Made by a program: the position numbers and the translations under genes. The notes under the pieces are model-generated. The model did no database searches, was not told where the DNA came from, and saw only the letters and a list, made by a program, of their open reading frames with translations. A DNA stretch of 64,000 nt from JAHFDS01 sp964593795 (GTDB lineage Bacteria; Myxococcota_A; Polyangia; JAHFDS01), in contig CAZQJC010000222.1 of the NCBI GenBank assembly GCA_964593795.1, positions 13,286 to 77,285 on the forward strand, given 5' to 3'. Of this stretch, positions 17,140 to 26,390 are shown piece by piece (the first letter of the stretch is position 1; the number at the start of each line of letters is the position of its first letter).

Positions 17140-18378
17140 TTGCGTCGCGGCGTGTGCCGATGGTGGGCGCTCGTCGTCCCGTTGATGGGCGTCGTGGCGC
17201 CGGCGTCGGCCCAGTCGACGTTGCGCGACGACCTGCAGCGGCGCGAGCAGCGGCGGATCGACACCATCAACGAGAACCGCCGATCGAGCGGCGTGGACCA
17301 GCGCTCCTCGAGCCGCGGCAGCTGGGACGTGGGCTCCGAGCCGCAGGAGCAAGCGCCGGAGCGTCCTGTCGCGACCCTGGGCCCGATCTGCAACCGGCTG
17401 CGGCAGCTCGTTCGCGGCTCCAGCAACTCGGGGCCCATCCAGGTTCTGCTCGGACCGTCGCCGCCCGGCTACCAGGGCCCGGGCTGGCCAGGGCTCTGGC
17501 TCGCGCAGCGTGCGGACTGGTTCGCGGGTGCCTGCCGGCTCGCGGACGACGAGGCCTACTGGCTCCGAAGCGCGCTCGGGCTCAGGACCACGAGCAAGAC
17601 CGGCACGCCTGCGCCCGCAGCGCCGCCGCCCGTGGCGCCGGCACCGGTGCCGATGCCGACGGCGGAGCTGCAGGCCGAAGCTTCCCTGGTGTGGTCGAGC
17701 TCCGCGGCCGAGGTCCGCGAGCACCTGGGGCTGCTCGAAGCGTACCGTCCTCTCGGCGGCGGTCACGATCGCGTGCTGGTCGAGCTCGGTCGTCGCGCGG
17801 GCGGAGGCCACCCCGTCGCGCTGCGGTACACCATCCTGCGAAATCAGCGAGCCGAGCACCACCAGATCATATTCCTCGACCGCCGGCCGGAGGTCTCCCT
17901 GGTCCGCTTCCCGAACGGGAGCGCCAGCGCGGTCCCGTTCTTCAAGCCGACGAAGCCATTTTCGGAGGCCAAGCTCGCCCAGCTCAGGCGCGGCATCTCC
18001 CTCGAGGCGCTGGGCCCGCCGGCAACCCCAGCGCCGAGCCCACCCACCACGCGGTCTCCTCCGGCGGCGCCGCCACGGCTCGTGCGGTCCTCCAGCGAGG
18101 CGGGTCTGCGATGGACTTCGGATGCTGTCGACCTGCAGGCCCACTCCCGCCTGGTCGACCAGCACCGGCCAGTCCTCGATCAGGGCTTCGAGGTGACGAG
18201 CATCGAGCTCGGTCGCCTGGTGGATCAGTCACGGGCCGTGCCGCCGCTCGGCATCCGGTTCCGCATCGTCCGCCAAGGCTTCCTGTCCGGGCGCCTGCGC
18301 ACGGTGCTCCTGCGGTCGGGCAAGCCGGCCTACGTCAGCGAGCGTCGTGAGCCGCCGCCGAGACGCGACGGACGTTAG
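17140..18378 (+). CDS. Secreted protein of unknown function with an internal duplication
   Basis: Starting at the TTG, the 412-residue product has a signal peptide (RRGVCRWWALVVPLMGVVAPASA, cleaved before QS). An Arg/Glu-rich helix (about 25-60) follows. Two related segments follow later: one around SSAAEVREHLGLLEAYRPLGGGHDRVLVELGRR and one around SDAVDLQAHSRLVDQHRPVLDQGFEVTSIELGR, each leading into a beta-rich stretch, with a Pro-rich linker between. This duplicated module is visible but unknown to me. Probably periplasmic. It runs toward the T6SS minus-strand block and ends 93 bp from it. Confidence 0.7.
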   Translation: MRRGVCRWWALVVPLMGVVAPASAQSTLRDDLQRREQRRIDTINENRRSSGVDQRSSSRGSWDVGSEPQEQAPERPVATLGPICNRLRQLVRGSSNSGPIQVLLGPSPPGYQGPGWPGLWLAQRADWFAGACRLADDEAYWLRSALGLRTTSKTGTPAPAAPPPVAPAPVPMPTAELQAEASLVWSSSAAEVREHLGLLEAYRPLGGGHDRVLVELGRRAGGGHPVALRYTILRNQRAEHHQIIFLDRRPEVSLVRFPNGSASAVPFFKPTKPFSEAKLAQLRRGISLEALGPPATPAPSPPTTRSPPAAPPRLVRSSSEAGLRWTSDAVDLQAHSRLVDQHRPVLDQGFEVTSIELGRLVDQSRAVPPLGIRFRIVRQGFLSGRLRTVLLRSGKPAYVSERREPPPRRDGR

Positions 18379-18471
18379 TCAGGCGCCCAGCACCTCGTTG
18401 CGCGCCAGGCGCTGGATCGACGACGCCAGATCGTGACCGCAGTTGGCAGGCCTGCGCTGGACTCTGGAGTC

Positions 18472-20097
18472 CTAGAGCGGCAGGCCGAAGGCGAGCTGCA
18501 GTGGCACCCCGGCGTGCTCGGCCTTGAGCTGGGCGCCCACGCGGACCTCTCGCTTGCCCTCGTGCTCCACGACCTCCGCGTCGAAGACGGCGCCGCCTTC
18601 GGCGAGCGACGGGAAGAGGAACACGCGCGCGGCCTCGACGAAGAGCGTGCGGACGTCGTCGGTGGTCGCGCCCTCGGGGACCTGGTCGCGCACCCACTGG
18701 GCGAAGCGCACGATGCGTCCGCACAGGAGCTGCGCCGCGAGCGGGAACGCGTCCCTGGCGGTGCGCGCGGTGGGCATGGTCGAGAGCATCACCTTGTCGG
18801 CGTCGCGCCCGCTGCCGAGCGCGAGCAGGCCGAACGACGCCGCGCGCGTCTGCGCGTTGATCGAGTAGAAGGCCTCGGTCGGGATCTCGGCCTGGGTCTG
18901 CCGGCCGACGTCGGCGCGCGTGGTCGCGGGGGCCTTCCAGCCGCCGCTGGCGCCGAGCAGGCGCGCGAACGAGCCGGTCACGCGGTAGCTCGCGGAGAGC
19001 AGGCCCGCCATGAAGAGGGAAGGGCTGCCCAGCGCGACGCGGCGCGCCTGGCCAGCGCCGTCGCCGCCCACGACCGGGCGGTTGAGCGCCAGGCACAGCC
19101 AGCGCGAGGACTCGTCCGCCGTCAGCGCGTGGAAGGACTCCGGCAGGTGCCCGCCGTCGGCCTCGAGCCCCGCCGCCACGGCGCCCGCCGCGGTGTGTCC
19201 GAACAGCGCGTGCGAGACGCTCACCACGGCCGGCGCCAGCGCGAGCTCGGCCGCGCGTGCGACGCGCAGGAGGCGCTCCGGCGAGTCGATCGGATCGACG
19301 ACGAAGAACGCGTCGTAGCGCTCGCTGGGATCGGCGGGCGGATCCGCCTCGAGCACGGCCTCGACGCCCGAGGACGGCGCGTCGACCACCTCGATCGCGA
19401 GGCCCGAGCCCTTCGGGCACTCCGAGGACAGGTGCTGGAGCCCGCGCCAGTTGCCCTCGAGCGCGGCGAGCGCGCGATCCGCGAGCACCTCACGCGCGGT
19501 CGCGTAGAGCGCGACCTCGATCGCGTCGCGCAGCTTGCGCGCGCCGCTCGACTGCGCGGGTGCCGGGCCGCCCGGCCGCATCGACGCCACGAACGCGGTC
19601 ACCGCACGCTTGGCAGGATCGCCGGTTGCGGGCGCCTCCGCCTGCGCGAAGAGCTTGTCGGCCGCGTCGCCCGCCGCCGGTGCGGGCGCGGGGGCCGCAG
19701 CCGCGAGGCCGAGCGCGCTCCTCGCCTCGGCCGCCAGCGCGCCGTCTCCCACAGCCTCCACGATGCGCGCGAGCGCCGCCTCGGCGGTGGGGCGCTTGGC
19801 GGCGTCGCCGGACCCGAGGTCCTCGCCGAGCGCCTTGAGCGCGGAGAGCCCCGGATCGGCCGCGATCAGGGCCGCCTGCGTGAGGTCCTTGAGCGAGCGC
19901 GGTGCGACGATCACCGTGCGCTCGCCACCGGCCGCCCCGAGCCGGTCGGGCACCTTCACCGAGAAGCGCAGCTCCGCCGCGGCGAAGGCCTTGTCGAGGG
20001 TACCGGGCTCGAGGTGGAAGCGCTCCCCGGAAGGGGCCTGCGAGAACGCGCCGAGGACCAGCCAGCGGACGCGCGCCGATTCGAGTTCGTTGCTCAT
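18472..20097 (-). CDS. Fused TssB/TssC-like T6SS sheath paralogue
   Basis: This 541-residue protein looks like a divergent contractile-sheath subunit joining both halves. Residues 1-85 follow TssB: VRWLVLGAFSQ matches LMLGDFTF of the local TssB, FHLEPGTLDKAF matches ISIDKDNFGEV, and a late SLKDL segment matches MRDFEP. After an Ala-rich linker, residues about 200-541 follow the local TssC in order: WRGLQHL, LALAPAVVSVSHALFG, FHALTADESSRWLCLALNRP, AEIPTEAFYSINAQTRAASFGLLAL, and a C-terminal sheet ending LQLAFGLPL. It is shorter than TssB plus TssC (about 660 residues). GGGGA sits 5 nt before the ATG. It is last in the minus operon. Role unknown: a sheath cap, adaptor or alternative subunit are possible. 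Confidence 0.75.
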   Translation of the reverse strand: MSNELESARVRWLVLGAFSQAPSGERFHLEPGTLDKAFAAAELRFSVKVPDRLGAAGGERTVIVAPRSLKDLTQAALIAADPGLSALKALGEDLGSGDAAKRPTAEAALARIVEAVGDGALAAEARSALGLAAAAPAPAPAAGDAADKLFAQAEAPATGDPAKRAVTAFVASMRPGGPAPAQSSGARKLRDAIEVALYATAREVLADRALAALEGNWRGLQHLSSECPKGSGLAIEVVDAPSSGVEAVLEADPPADPSERYDAFFVVDPIDSPERLLRVARAAELALAPAVVSVSHALFGHTAAGAVAAGLEADGGHLPESFHALTADESSRWLCLALNRPVVGGDGAGQARRVALGSPSLFMAGLLSASYRVTGSFARLLGASGGWKAPATTRADVGRQTQAEIPTEAFYSINAQTRAASFGLLALGSGRDADKVMLSTMPTARTARDAFPLAAQLLCGRIVRFAQWVRDQVPEGATTDDVRTLFVEAARVFLFPSLAEGGAVFDAEVVEHEGKREVRVGAQLKAEHAGVPLQLAFGLPL

Positions 20098-20116
20098 GGG
20101 TTCCCCTGCTCGCCCG

Positions 20117-21142
20117 TCAGCCGCCCGGGACGTTGACCTTGACCGGCGGGAGGTTGCCGCGCTCGATGACCTCGTGGCGGCCTTCCTTCTTCTTGAGCGC
20201 GCCCGCCGCGCGCAGCATCCCCACCCACAGCGACGGCCCGCTGACGGCCAGGCGCTTGGGCGCGATCTTGATGGTCCGCTCGGCGTCCGCCTTGCGGAAG
20301 AGGCGCGGAGGCACGCCGGGCTGCCGCGGATCCGCGTCGCTCGCGACGACCTGCTCGTGCAGCGTCATCTGCTCGACCTCGAACGTGAGCGACGAGGTCT
20401 GCTCGAAGCGCCGCTCCCAGCCCGAGTCGAGGTCCACGCGCTCGGTCCGCTGCGTGACGAACGACGCGGGCCCCAGGCACTGCCCCTCGGCCTCGCCGGC
20501 GGCCAGCGTGAGCGGCTCGTTGACGAAGTAGTCGTTGCGCAGCGGCAACACGCGGATCGCGCTCTTGCAGCGCGAGGGGTCGTCCTTCTCGCAGTCGCCC
20601 TCGGCCACCAGGATCGGCGTCTGCCCGACCTTCTCGAGGCGCAGGCGCGGGCGGCGGCGCTTGGCGCGCAGCGAACCGAGCGCGTTGACCGACGCGCCCT
20701 TGTGCGAGAACGCAGCGAGCGCCACCGGGCCGATCGCCTCGCCGTCCTCGAGGTGCTCGACCTGGATCCACACGATCCACTGGTTCCCGGGCCCCTTGGT
20801 GACGACGAGGTCCTCCTTCGTCAACGCGTGGGGCGGCTTCATCTTGATCGGCGCCTCGGTCTCGACGCACTCGCCGAGCAGCTCGGGTGCGCGCACCTCC
20901 TGGCCCGAGCAGTCGCGCACCGGGCGCTTGACCGCGCCGGTCCACAGGTCGTAGTCGCGCAGGATGAGCGCGAACCAGGCCTCGGGCTTGAGCGCGCGCA
21001 CGTTCTCCTCGGCCTCGTACTGCGTCATCGTCTCGACGAAGCACAGCGGTCCGACGGCGGGCTTGGGCGGGGCCTTGGGCTTGCAACCGCCGAGCGTCAC
21101 CCCGAGCGTCACCACGAGCGTCACCACGAAGAGCCGGTTCAC
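20117..21142 (-). CDS. T6SS-linked lipoprotein of unknown function
   Basis: The GTG at 21142 overlaps the tagH stop by 4 nt (GTGA), so translation is coupled. The 341-residue product starts with a lipoprotein signal (VTLVVTLGVTLGGC, acylated Cys near residue 19) and should be anchored in the outer membrane or periplasm. The mature protein has several Cys and ends in VKVNVPGG. It is not a TssJ; a separate TssJ exists at 29389. Its place between tagH and the fused sheath gene ties it to the secretion system, perhaps as an accessory envelope factor. Confidence 0.7.
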   Translation of the reverse strand: MNRLFVVTLVVTLGVTLGGCKPKAPPKPAVGPLCFVETMTQYEAEENVRALKPEAWFALILRDYDLWTGAVKRPVRDCSGQEVRAPELLGECVETEAPIKMKPPHALTKEDLVVTKGPGNQWIVWIQVEHLEDGEAIGPVALAAFSHKGASVNALGSLRAKRRRPRLRLEKVGQTPILVAEGDCEKDDPSRCKSAIRVLPLRNDYFVNEPLTLAAGEAEGQCLGPASFVTQRTERVDLDSGWERRFEQTSSLTFEVEQMTLHEQVVASDADPRQPGVPPRLFRKADAERTIKIAPKRLAVSGPSLWVGMLRAAGALKKKEGRHEVIERGNLPPVKVNVPGG

Positions 21143-22662
21143 TTGCGTCCTCGCTTCTTGGCGCGCGAGTCGTCGCCCACGACGCCGCCGTAGGCGCGCG
21201 CGAAGTCGTTGCCGAAGATCTGGTCGGTCAGGGCGCGATCCTCCTCCATGAACTCCCCGTGCTTCTCCACGAAGCGCCTCCACAGGGCGCCCGCGCCGAA
21301 GAGCCGCTTTCCGACCTCCTTCTCGATGGTGGCGGGCGAGAGCTTCTCGAGCAGGCCACGCACGCCCTCCATCAGGCCGGACAGGAGCGCCACCTGGTGC
21401 ATCATCATGTCGGCGTACAGGCCCGTGAGGTCCGAGATGGCCTCGGTGCCGCTCGTGCGTGGGTCGAGCAGGTGGCGCAGCACGGCGCGACCGTCGCGCG
21501 CGGTGCGGAGCGGGGTGCGCTCCGACGCGCGGACCGCGAGCTCCGCCGAGAACTGGTCGTGCCCCTTGCGCAGCTCGACGAAGGACTGCGAGAACGCGTC
21601 GAGCACCTGCGTGACGCGCTCGAGGAACGGCCGGAGCTGCGCCTCCGAGAGCGGCTGATCGGGCACGTACGTGGCGGCGATGCGCTGGACCATCTGCGCC
21701 GCCGCACCGCCTCCGCCGCCGCTCGCGCGCGGCGAGGGCGACTCCTCGAGCAGACCCGGCAGGTGATCCGCGAGCGCCGCCAGCGTGCGCGCCTTGTCTC
21801 CCGCGGGCAGTGCCGCGAGCGCGCGATCGAGGCGCTCCTGCATCGTGTGCTTGGCTCGCCGGTGCGCCTCCCAGTACGGGCGCAGCTCGCTCGCCAGCAC
21901 CGCGGTGTCGGGCGCCTGGCCGGCGGCCTGCGGCGCGTCCTGTCCGAGGAACACCGTGCGGTGCCGCGCGTCGCCGGGCGGGCTCGATCCGGGACGCGCG
22001 GGCGCCACCGGCGCAGGAGCCACGGGGGCATGCATCGACGCGGACGACACGACGGCCTGCGGCGCGTCTCCGCCCAGCATCACCGTGCGCTGCGGCTGCA
22101 GCGCGACGCGTGGCGGCCCCTCGGCGGCGCGGGCCGCGCGTCCTGGGTTCGTGCCGGGCTCCTGGAACGAGGCGCGGGGCGGCTCGGGCGTGCGCGCTCG
22201 CGGTTGCGCCCCCGGCGGGGTCGCGACCCGCGGCGGCGGCATCATCGCCGGCGCGGCGGGCGCCACCGCGGGCTGCGGCTGCGAGTCCTCGAGCCCGACG
22301 CCGAACACGGTGCGCGACGGCGGCGCCTCGACGACGGTGGCGCCGCTGGCGGTCTGATCGAGCCCACCAGGCGGCACCGCCAGGCGGAGGAACGTCAGCT
22401 TGAGCGGGCCGACCTCGATGCACTGGTTGTCGACGTCGCGGCCCACGGGGCGCAGGGTGTCGTTGGCGACCGCGCGCAGGTCGAAGTACTGCGTCTCGGA
22501 CTCGTCGAACCGCACGAGGCCCTGCCACGCCGACACGGACGGGTGGTCGAGGGCCAGCTCGTTCAGGCTCGAGCGCCCGATGCGGACGGGAGAGCGCGCG
22601 AACGAATAGGTCGCGGAGGTTCCGCGCTCGGTGTCCTCGACGCGCACGAGGAGCGGCAGCAT
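21139..22662 (-). CDS. tagH: T6SS FHA-domain protein TagH
   Basis: This 507-residue protein has an N-terminal FHA domain (about 1-95, with RIGRSSLNELALDHPSVSAWQ giving the phosphothreonine-binding Arg and Ser), a Pro/Ala-rich linker with repeated TVFLGQ/TVMLGG-type motifs, and a C-terminal helical domain (about 300-500) of the TagH type, including AFSQSFVELRKGHDQF and FGNDFARAY. In other systems TagH reads threonine phosphorylation to switch the T6SS on. The TVFLGQ and TVMLGG motifs in the linker could be its own phosphosites. A TACCAT hexamer 7 nt before the ATG suggests an additional internal promoter. Confidence 0.88.
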   Translation of the reverse strand: MLPLLVRVEDTERGTSATYSFARSPVRIGRSSLNELALDHPSVSAWQGLVRFDESETQYFDLRAVANDTLRPVGRDVDNQCIEVGPLKLTFLRLAVPPGGLDQTASGATVVEAPPSRTVFGVGLEDSQPQPAVAPAAPAMMPPPRVATPPGAQPRARTPEPPRASFQEPGTNPGRAARAAEGPPRVALQPQRTVMLGGDAPQAVVSSASMHAPVAPAPVAPARPGSSPPGDARHRTVFLGQDAPQAAGQAPDTAVLASELRPYWEAHRRAKHTMQERLDRALAALPAGDKARTLAALADHLPGLLEESPSPRASGGGGGAAAQMVQRIAATYVPDQPLSEAQLRPFLERVTQVLDAFSQSFVELRKGHDQFSAELAVRASERTPLRTARDGRAVLRHLLDPRTSGTEAISDLTGLYADMMMHQVALLSGLMEGVRGLLEKLSPATIEKEVGKRLFGAGALWRRFVEKHGEFMEEDRALTDQIFGNDFARAYGGVVGDDSRAKKRGRK

Positions 22663-22669
22663 CGGGGTG

Positions 22670-22675
22670 ATGGTA
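22670..22675 (-). promoter_or_regulatory. -10-like hexamer TACCAT, 7 nt before tagH
   Basis: Read on the minus strand, TACCAT is followed by seven bases and the tagH ATG (22662). No ribosome binding site is present, although the gene lies 49 bp after clpV. A leaderless internal transcript for tagH and the two genes after it would fit. Confidence 0.4.
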
Positions 22676-22711
22676 GTCGATCAGCGCCCGGGACCCAGCG
22701 CTTTCTGAGGG

Positions 22712-25333
22712 TTACTCGAGGTCGATGCGCCAGTCGCCGGAGGGCGAGAGTCCCACGGCGAGGGTCTTCGGGGGCTCTCCGGAGGCGAGTCGTTCCAGCA
22801 GCTCACGCGCGAGCCTCGGCATGAGCGAGCCGCGGAGCACGTGGTCCACGTTGCGCGCGCCGGTCTCGCCCTCGGTGCAGCGGCGAGCCAGCTCGTCGAG
22901 CAGCTCGGGCTCGAAGCGCGCCTCGATGCCGTGGCTCGAGCGCAGCCGCGCCGCCACCGCCCCCAGCTTGAGCTCGGTGATCTCGCGGAGGACCGGGCCG
23001 GGCAGCGGCGAGAACGGCACGATGCTCATGCGCGCGAGCAGCGCCGGCTTGAAGTGCTTCGACAGGGTGGGGCGGATCGCCGCGGAGACCTCCTCGGCCG
23101 TCGGTGGCGCGTCCTTCTCGAAGAGCTTGGTGATGACGTCCGACGCGAGGTTGCTGGTCAGGATGACGATCGTGTTCTTGAAGTCGATGAGGCGGCCCTC
23201 ACCGTCGGAGAGCATGCCCTTGTCGAACACCTGGTAGAAGAGGTTCATCACGTCGAGGTCGGCCTTCTCGACCTCGTCGAGCAGCACCACCGAGTACGGC
23301 CGCTGCCGCACCGCCTCGGTGAGGATGCCGCCCTCGCCGTAGCCCACGTAGCCCGGGGGCGAGCCGATGAGCCGGGAGACCGTGTGCTTCTCCTGGAACT
23401 CACTCATGTTGATGACGGTCATGAAGCGCTCGCCGCCGTAGAGCAGGTCCGCGAGCGCCAGCGCGGTCTCGGTCTTGCCGACGCCGCTCGTGCCGACGAA
23501 GAGCAGGACGCCGACCGGCGCGTTCGGCGCGCGCAGCCCCGCGTGCGCGATGCGCAGCGTCTCCGCGACCGCGGCGACCGCGGTGTCCTGGCCGCGGATC
23601 CGCTGCCTGAGCTTCTCCTCGAGGTTCAGCACGGCGGCCATCGCCTCCGCACGCATCTTGCCCGCGGGGATGCCGGTCCAGCCCGCCACCACCTGGGCGA
23701 CGACGTCGGCGTCGACCTCGGCGTGCACGAGCGCCTCGGCGCCGCGCACCTGCGCGTGGGCGGCCCGTGCCTCCTCGAGCGCGCGCTGGAGCGGCGTCCG
23801 GTCGGCGTCGGCCGGCGCGTCCTCGAGCGCCTTTCGCGCCGCGGCGACCGCCTCGACCGACGCCTTCTCCTGGTTCCACTTCGCCTCGACCGGGGCGAGC
23901 TGGTCGTCGAGCGCCGCGAGCGCTGCCTCCACGCGCGTCATCGCCTCGGGGTCGACCGTCGCGCCCTGCGCCTTGTCGCGCGCGAGCGCCTCTCGCTCGG
24001 TCTCGAGCGCGCGCTTCTGCGCCTCGAGGGCCACCAGCGCCTCGGGCTTGGCGCGCTGCTCGATGCGCACGCGCGCCGCCGACGTGTCCAGGAGGTCCAC
24101 CGCCTTGTCGGGGAGCTGGCGCCCCGACAGGTAGCGCATCGACAGGCGCACCGCCGCCACCACGGCCTCGTCGAGGATCGGCACGCCGTGCGCCTTCTCG
24201 TACGCGGGGCGCAGGCCGCGGATCATGACCACCGCGTCGGCCTCGCCGGGCTCGTCCACCTTGACCGGCTGGAAGCGCCGCTCGAGGGCCGCGTCCTTCT
24301 CGAAGTACTTCTTGTACTCGCTCCAGGTCGTCGCCGCGATCGTGCGCAGCTCGCCGCGTGCGAGGGCGGGCTTGAGGAGGTTCGCCGCGTCGCCGCCGCC
24401 GGCCTGGTTGCCGGCGCCGATGATCGTGTGCGCCTCGTCGATGAACATGATGATGGGCTTGGGGGACGCCTTGACCTCGGCCATCACCTGCTTCAGGCGG
24501 TTCTCGAACTCGCCCTTGACGCTCGCGCCGGCCTGCAGCGCGCCGAGGTCGAGGCCGAGCAGCTCGACGTCGCGGAGCGCGTCGGGCACGCGGCCCTGGA
24601 CGATCTCGTGCGCGAGGCCCTCGACGAGCGCGGTCTTGCCGACGCCCGGCTCGCCGACGATGATCGGGTTGTTCTTTCTGCGCCGCACGAGGATGTCCAC
24701 GAGCTGGCGGATCTCGCGGTGGCGGCCGAACACCGGGTCGATCGATCCCTTGCGCGCGTTGTCCGTGAACGAAGTGGTGAAGCGACCGAGCGCGCTCTGC
24801 TCCCCGCGGCCGCCGCCGTCCCCGCGCGCCGCAGGGGCGCTGCCCTCGGGCGCGACCTCGTTCGACTCCTTGCTCGGGGCGACGAGCTCCTCGAGCTTCT
24901 TGCCGAGCGCCTCGGCCGAGATGGCCTCGAGCTCCGGATAGACCTCCGCGGTGTAGCGCGCCCCCCGCGCGACGAGCTCGAGGAGCAGCTCGCCCGTGCG
25001 CAGCCTCGTGGCGCCCCGGTGCAAGGACGCGATCACCCACGCGCCCTCGATCCACTCGAAGAGGCCCTCCGAGAACACCGGCCGGCCCGCGTTGCCGGTG
25101 CGCATGCGCTCGAGCGTGCGCTGCACGCGCACCGCCAGCCGCCCCCGATCCTGCTCGAAGGCGGCGAGGATGCGCGCGCTGTCGCCTGCGTCATCCTCCA
25201 GCATGCCGAGCAGGATGTGCTCGACCACGATCTCGTAAAAGCGTCCGCTCGCGGCGCGCTCGACGGCCTTCTCGAGCAGGGTGGTCGCGGTCGGGGTCAG
25301 CCGGCGGACCAGGGTCTTCGGCTCAGCTCGCAT
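22712..25333 (-). CDS. clpV: T6SS sheath-disassembly AAA+ ATPase ClpV
   Basis: ClpV (TssH) unfolds the contracted TssB/TssC sheath for recycling. The 873-residue protein has the N-domain (1-160), a charged linker, then the first AAA+ module with GEPGVGKTALVEG and MFIDEAHT, a coiled middle domain with ALETEREALARDKAQG, and the second module with GTSGVGKTETALA and VLLDEVEKAD. Both Walker A Lys and both Walker B acids are present, so it should be active. Its start overlaps the tssG end by 11 bp. Confidence 0.95.
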   Translation of the reverse strand: MRAEPKTLVRRLTPTATTLLEKAVERAASGRFYEIVVEHILLGMLEDDAGDSARILAAFEQDRGRLAVRVQRTLERMRTGNAGRPVFSEGLFEWIEGAWVIASLHRGATRLRTGELLLELVARGARYTAEVYPELEAISAEALGKKLEELVAPSKESNEVAPEGSAPAARGDGGGRGEQSALGRFTTSFTDNARKGSIDPVFGRHREIRQLVDILVRRRKNNPIIVGEPGVGKTALVEGLAHEIVQGRVPDALRDVELLGLDLGALQAGASVKGEFENRLKQVMAEVKASPKPIIMFIDEAHTIIGAGNQAGGGDAANLLKPALARGELRTIAATTWSEYKKYFEKDAALERRFQPVKVDEPGEADAVVMIRGLRPAYEKAHGVPILDEAVVAAVRLSMRYLSGRQLPDKAVDLLDTSAARVRIEQRAKPEALVALEAQKRALETEREALARDKAQGATVDPEAMTRVEAALAALDDQLAPVEAKWNQEKASVEAVAAARKALEDAPADADRTPLQRALEEARAAHAQVRGAEALVHAEVDADVVAQVVAGWTGIPAGKMRAEAMAAVLNLEEKLRQRIRGQDTAVAAVAETLRIAHAGLRAPNAPVGVLLFVGTSGVGKTETALALADLLYGGERFMTVINMSEFQEKHTVSRLIGSPPGYVGYGEGGILTEAVRQRPYSVVLLDEVEKADLDVMNLFYQVFDKGMLSDGEGRLIDFKNTIVILTSNLASDVITKLFEKDAPPTAEEVSAAIRPTLSKHFKPALLARMSIVPFSPLPGPVLREITELKLGAVAARLRSSHGIEARFEPELLDELARRCTEGETGARNVDHVLRGSLMPRLARELLERLASGEPPKTLAVGLSPSGDWRIDLE

Positions 25334-26390
25334 GGGTCTCTCCTCGCCTCCAGGGGATCTCTACGACGATTCGCGTCTCGCCGGGGCGGTCACGTAGCCA
25401 CGTGTCGTGGCCGAGCTTCGCGCCGGTGCCCTCACCGCCCAGCCGGAACACGGGCGCCGCGCCGGCCAGGAGCGTCAGCTCGACGTCGAGCTCGAGCGGA
25501 TCTCGGCAGAACAGCTCGACCACCTCGCGCAGCCGCGGCAGCTGGTCACCATCGGCCAGGAAGCGCCGGTAGCGCTGGTCCGAGAACGGCCCGAGCACGA
25601 CGCGGAACTTGCCCGCGCGGTCGAACATGCGCTCGCCGAGCACGGTCGACTTGCCGAGCGCGTGATTGCATACGCCAAGGCGCATGCGTTCCGGCTCCTC
25701 GATGATCGCCCAGGTGCCGACGAACTGCTCGACGGCGACGCCCGCCTCGCCGAGCGCCTCGCCGAGCACGTCCGCGAGCGCCAGCTCGAGCCCCCGCGCC
25801 GTCCGGGCGCGGCGCGACAGCAGCGGCGACAGCCGCAGGAGGTGGTGCCGCTCGAGCCGGCTCGGGGGCACCTCGGGGCCGGCCGCGCCGCCGAGCGACA
25901 AGAGGCGCCTCGACCACGCGTCATCCGTGCCGTTCCGGAACTCGCCGGCCAGGTCACACCGGGCCACGAGCCGGTAGAGGAGCGAGATGACGCGGTGGTG
26001 GAAGAGGTCGAGGAAGTCGCGCCGGCGCGGGGCGTCGGGGTCCTCGAGGGCGACCTCTTCGGCGAGGTACGGCGGCAGCGGCGTCACGGCGCCGGTCAGC
26101 CCCAGGAACGTCGTCATCACGACGAAGCGATCGACCGGCGCGGACAGCGGATCGACGGGGTTCTCGCGCCCGCGCTCGGCGTGCACGCCCGAGATGTCCG
26201 CCGTCGAGAACGTGAGCGCCGGATCGTGCCGGAACCGCACCTGTTCGCGGGCGTAGGGGCCGTTCTCGCCGACGCGGGGCGCGCCCGCGGTCAGCCTCTC
26301 GAGCCACGCGACCACGGAGAAGAAGCCTCGCTCGGTCGCCGCCTGGCGCAGCGCCGCCGCGATGGCCTCGGGCTCGTCGAGCTCGTTCAC
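25323..26390 (-). CDS. tssG: T6SS baseplate protein TssG
   Basis: TssG joins TssF, TssE and TssK in the baseplate. The 355-residue product has the family pattern: an N-terminal RGFFSVVAWLERL, VRFRHDPALTFSTADI, VVMTTFLGLTGAVTPLPPYLAE, FLDLFHHRVISLLYR, and a C-terminal GFRVV-like segment (KFRVVLGPFSDQRYRRFL). The GTG at 26390 overlaps the tssF stop by 4 nt (GTGA), so production is coupled to TssF, as expected for a 2:1 complex. Confidence 0.93.
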   Translation of the reverse strand: MNELDEPEAIAAALRQAATERGFFSVVAWLERLTAGAPRVGENGPYAREQVRFRHDPALTFSTADISGVHAERGRENPVDPLSAPVDRFVVMTTFLGLTGAVTPLPPYLAEEVALEDPDAPRRRDFLDLFHHRVISLLYRLVARCDLAGEFRNGTDDAWSRRLLSLGGAAGPEVPPSRLERHHLLRLSPLLSRRARTARGLELALADVLGEALGEAGVAVEQFVGTWAIIEEPERMRLGVCNHALGKSTVLGERMFDRAGKFRVVLGPFSDQRYRRFLADGDQLPRLREVVELFCRDPLELDVELTLLAGAAPVFRLGGEGTGAKLGHDTWLRDRPGETRIVVEIPWRRGETHAS

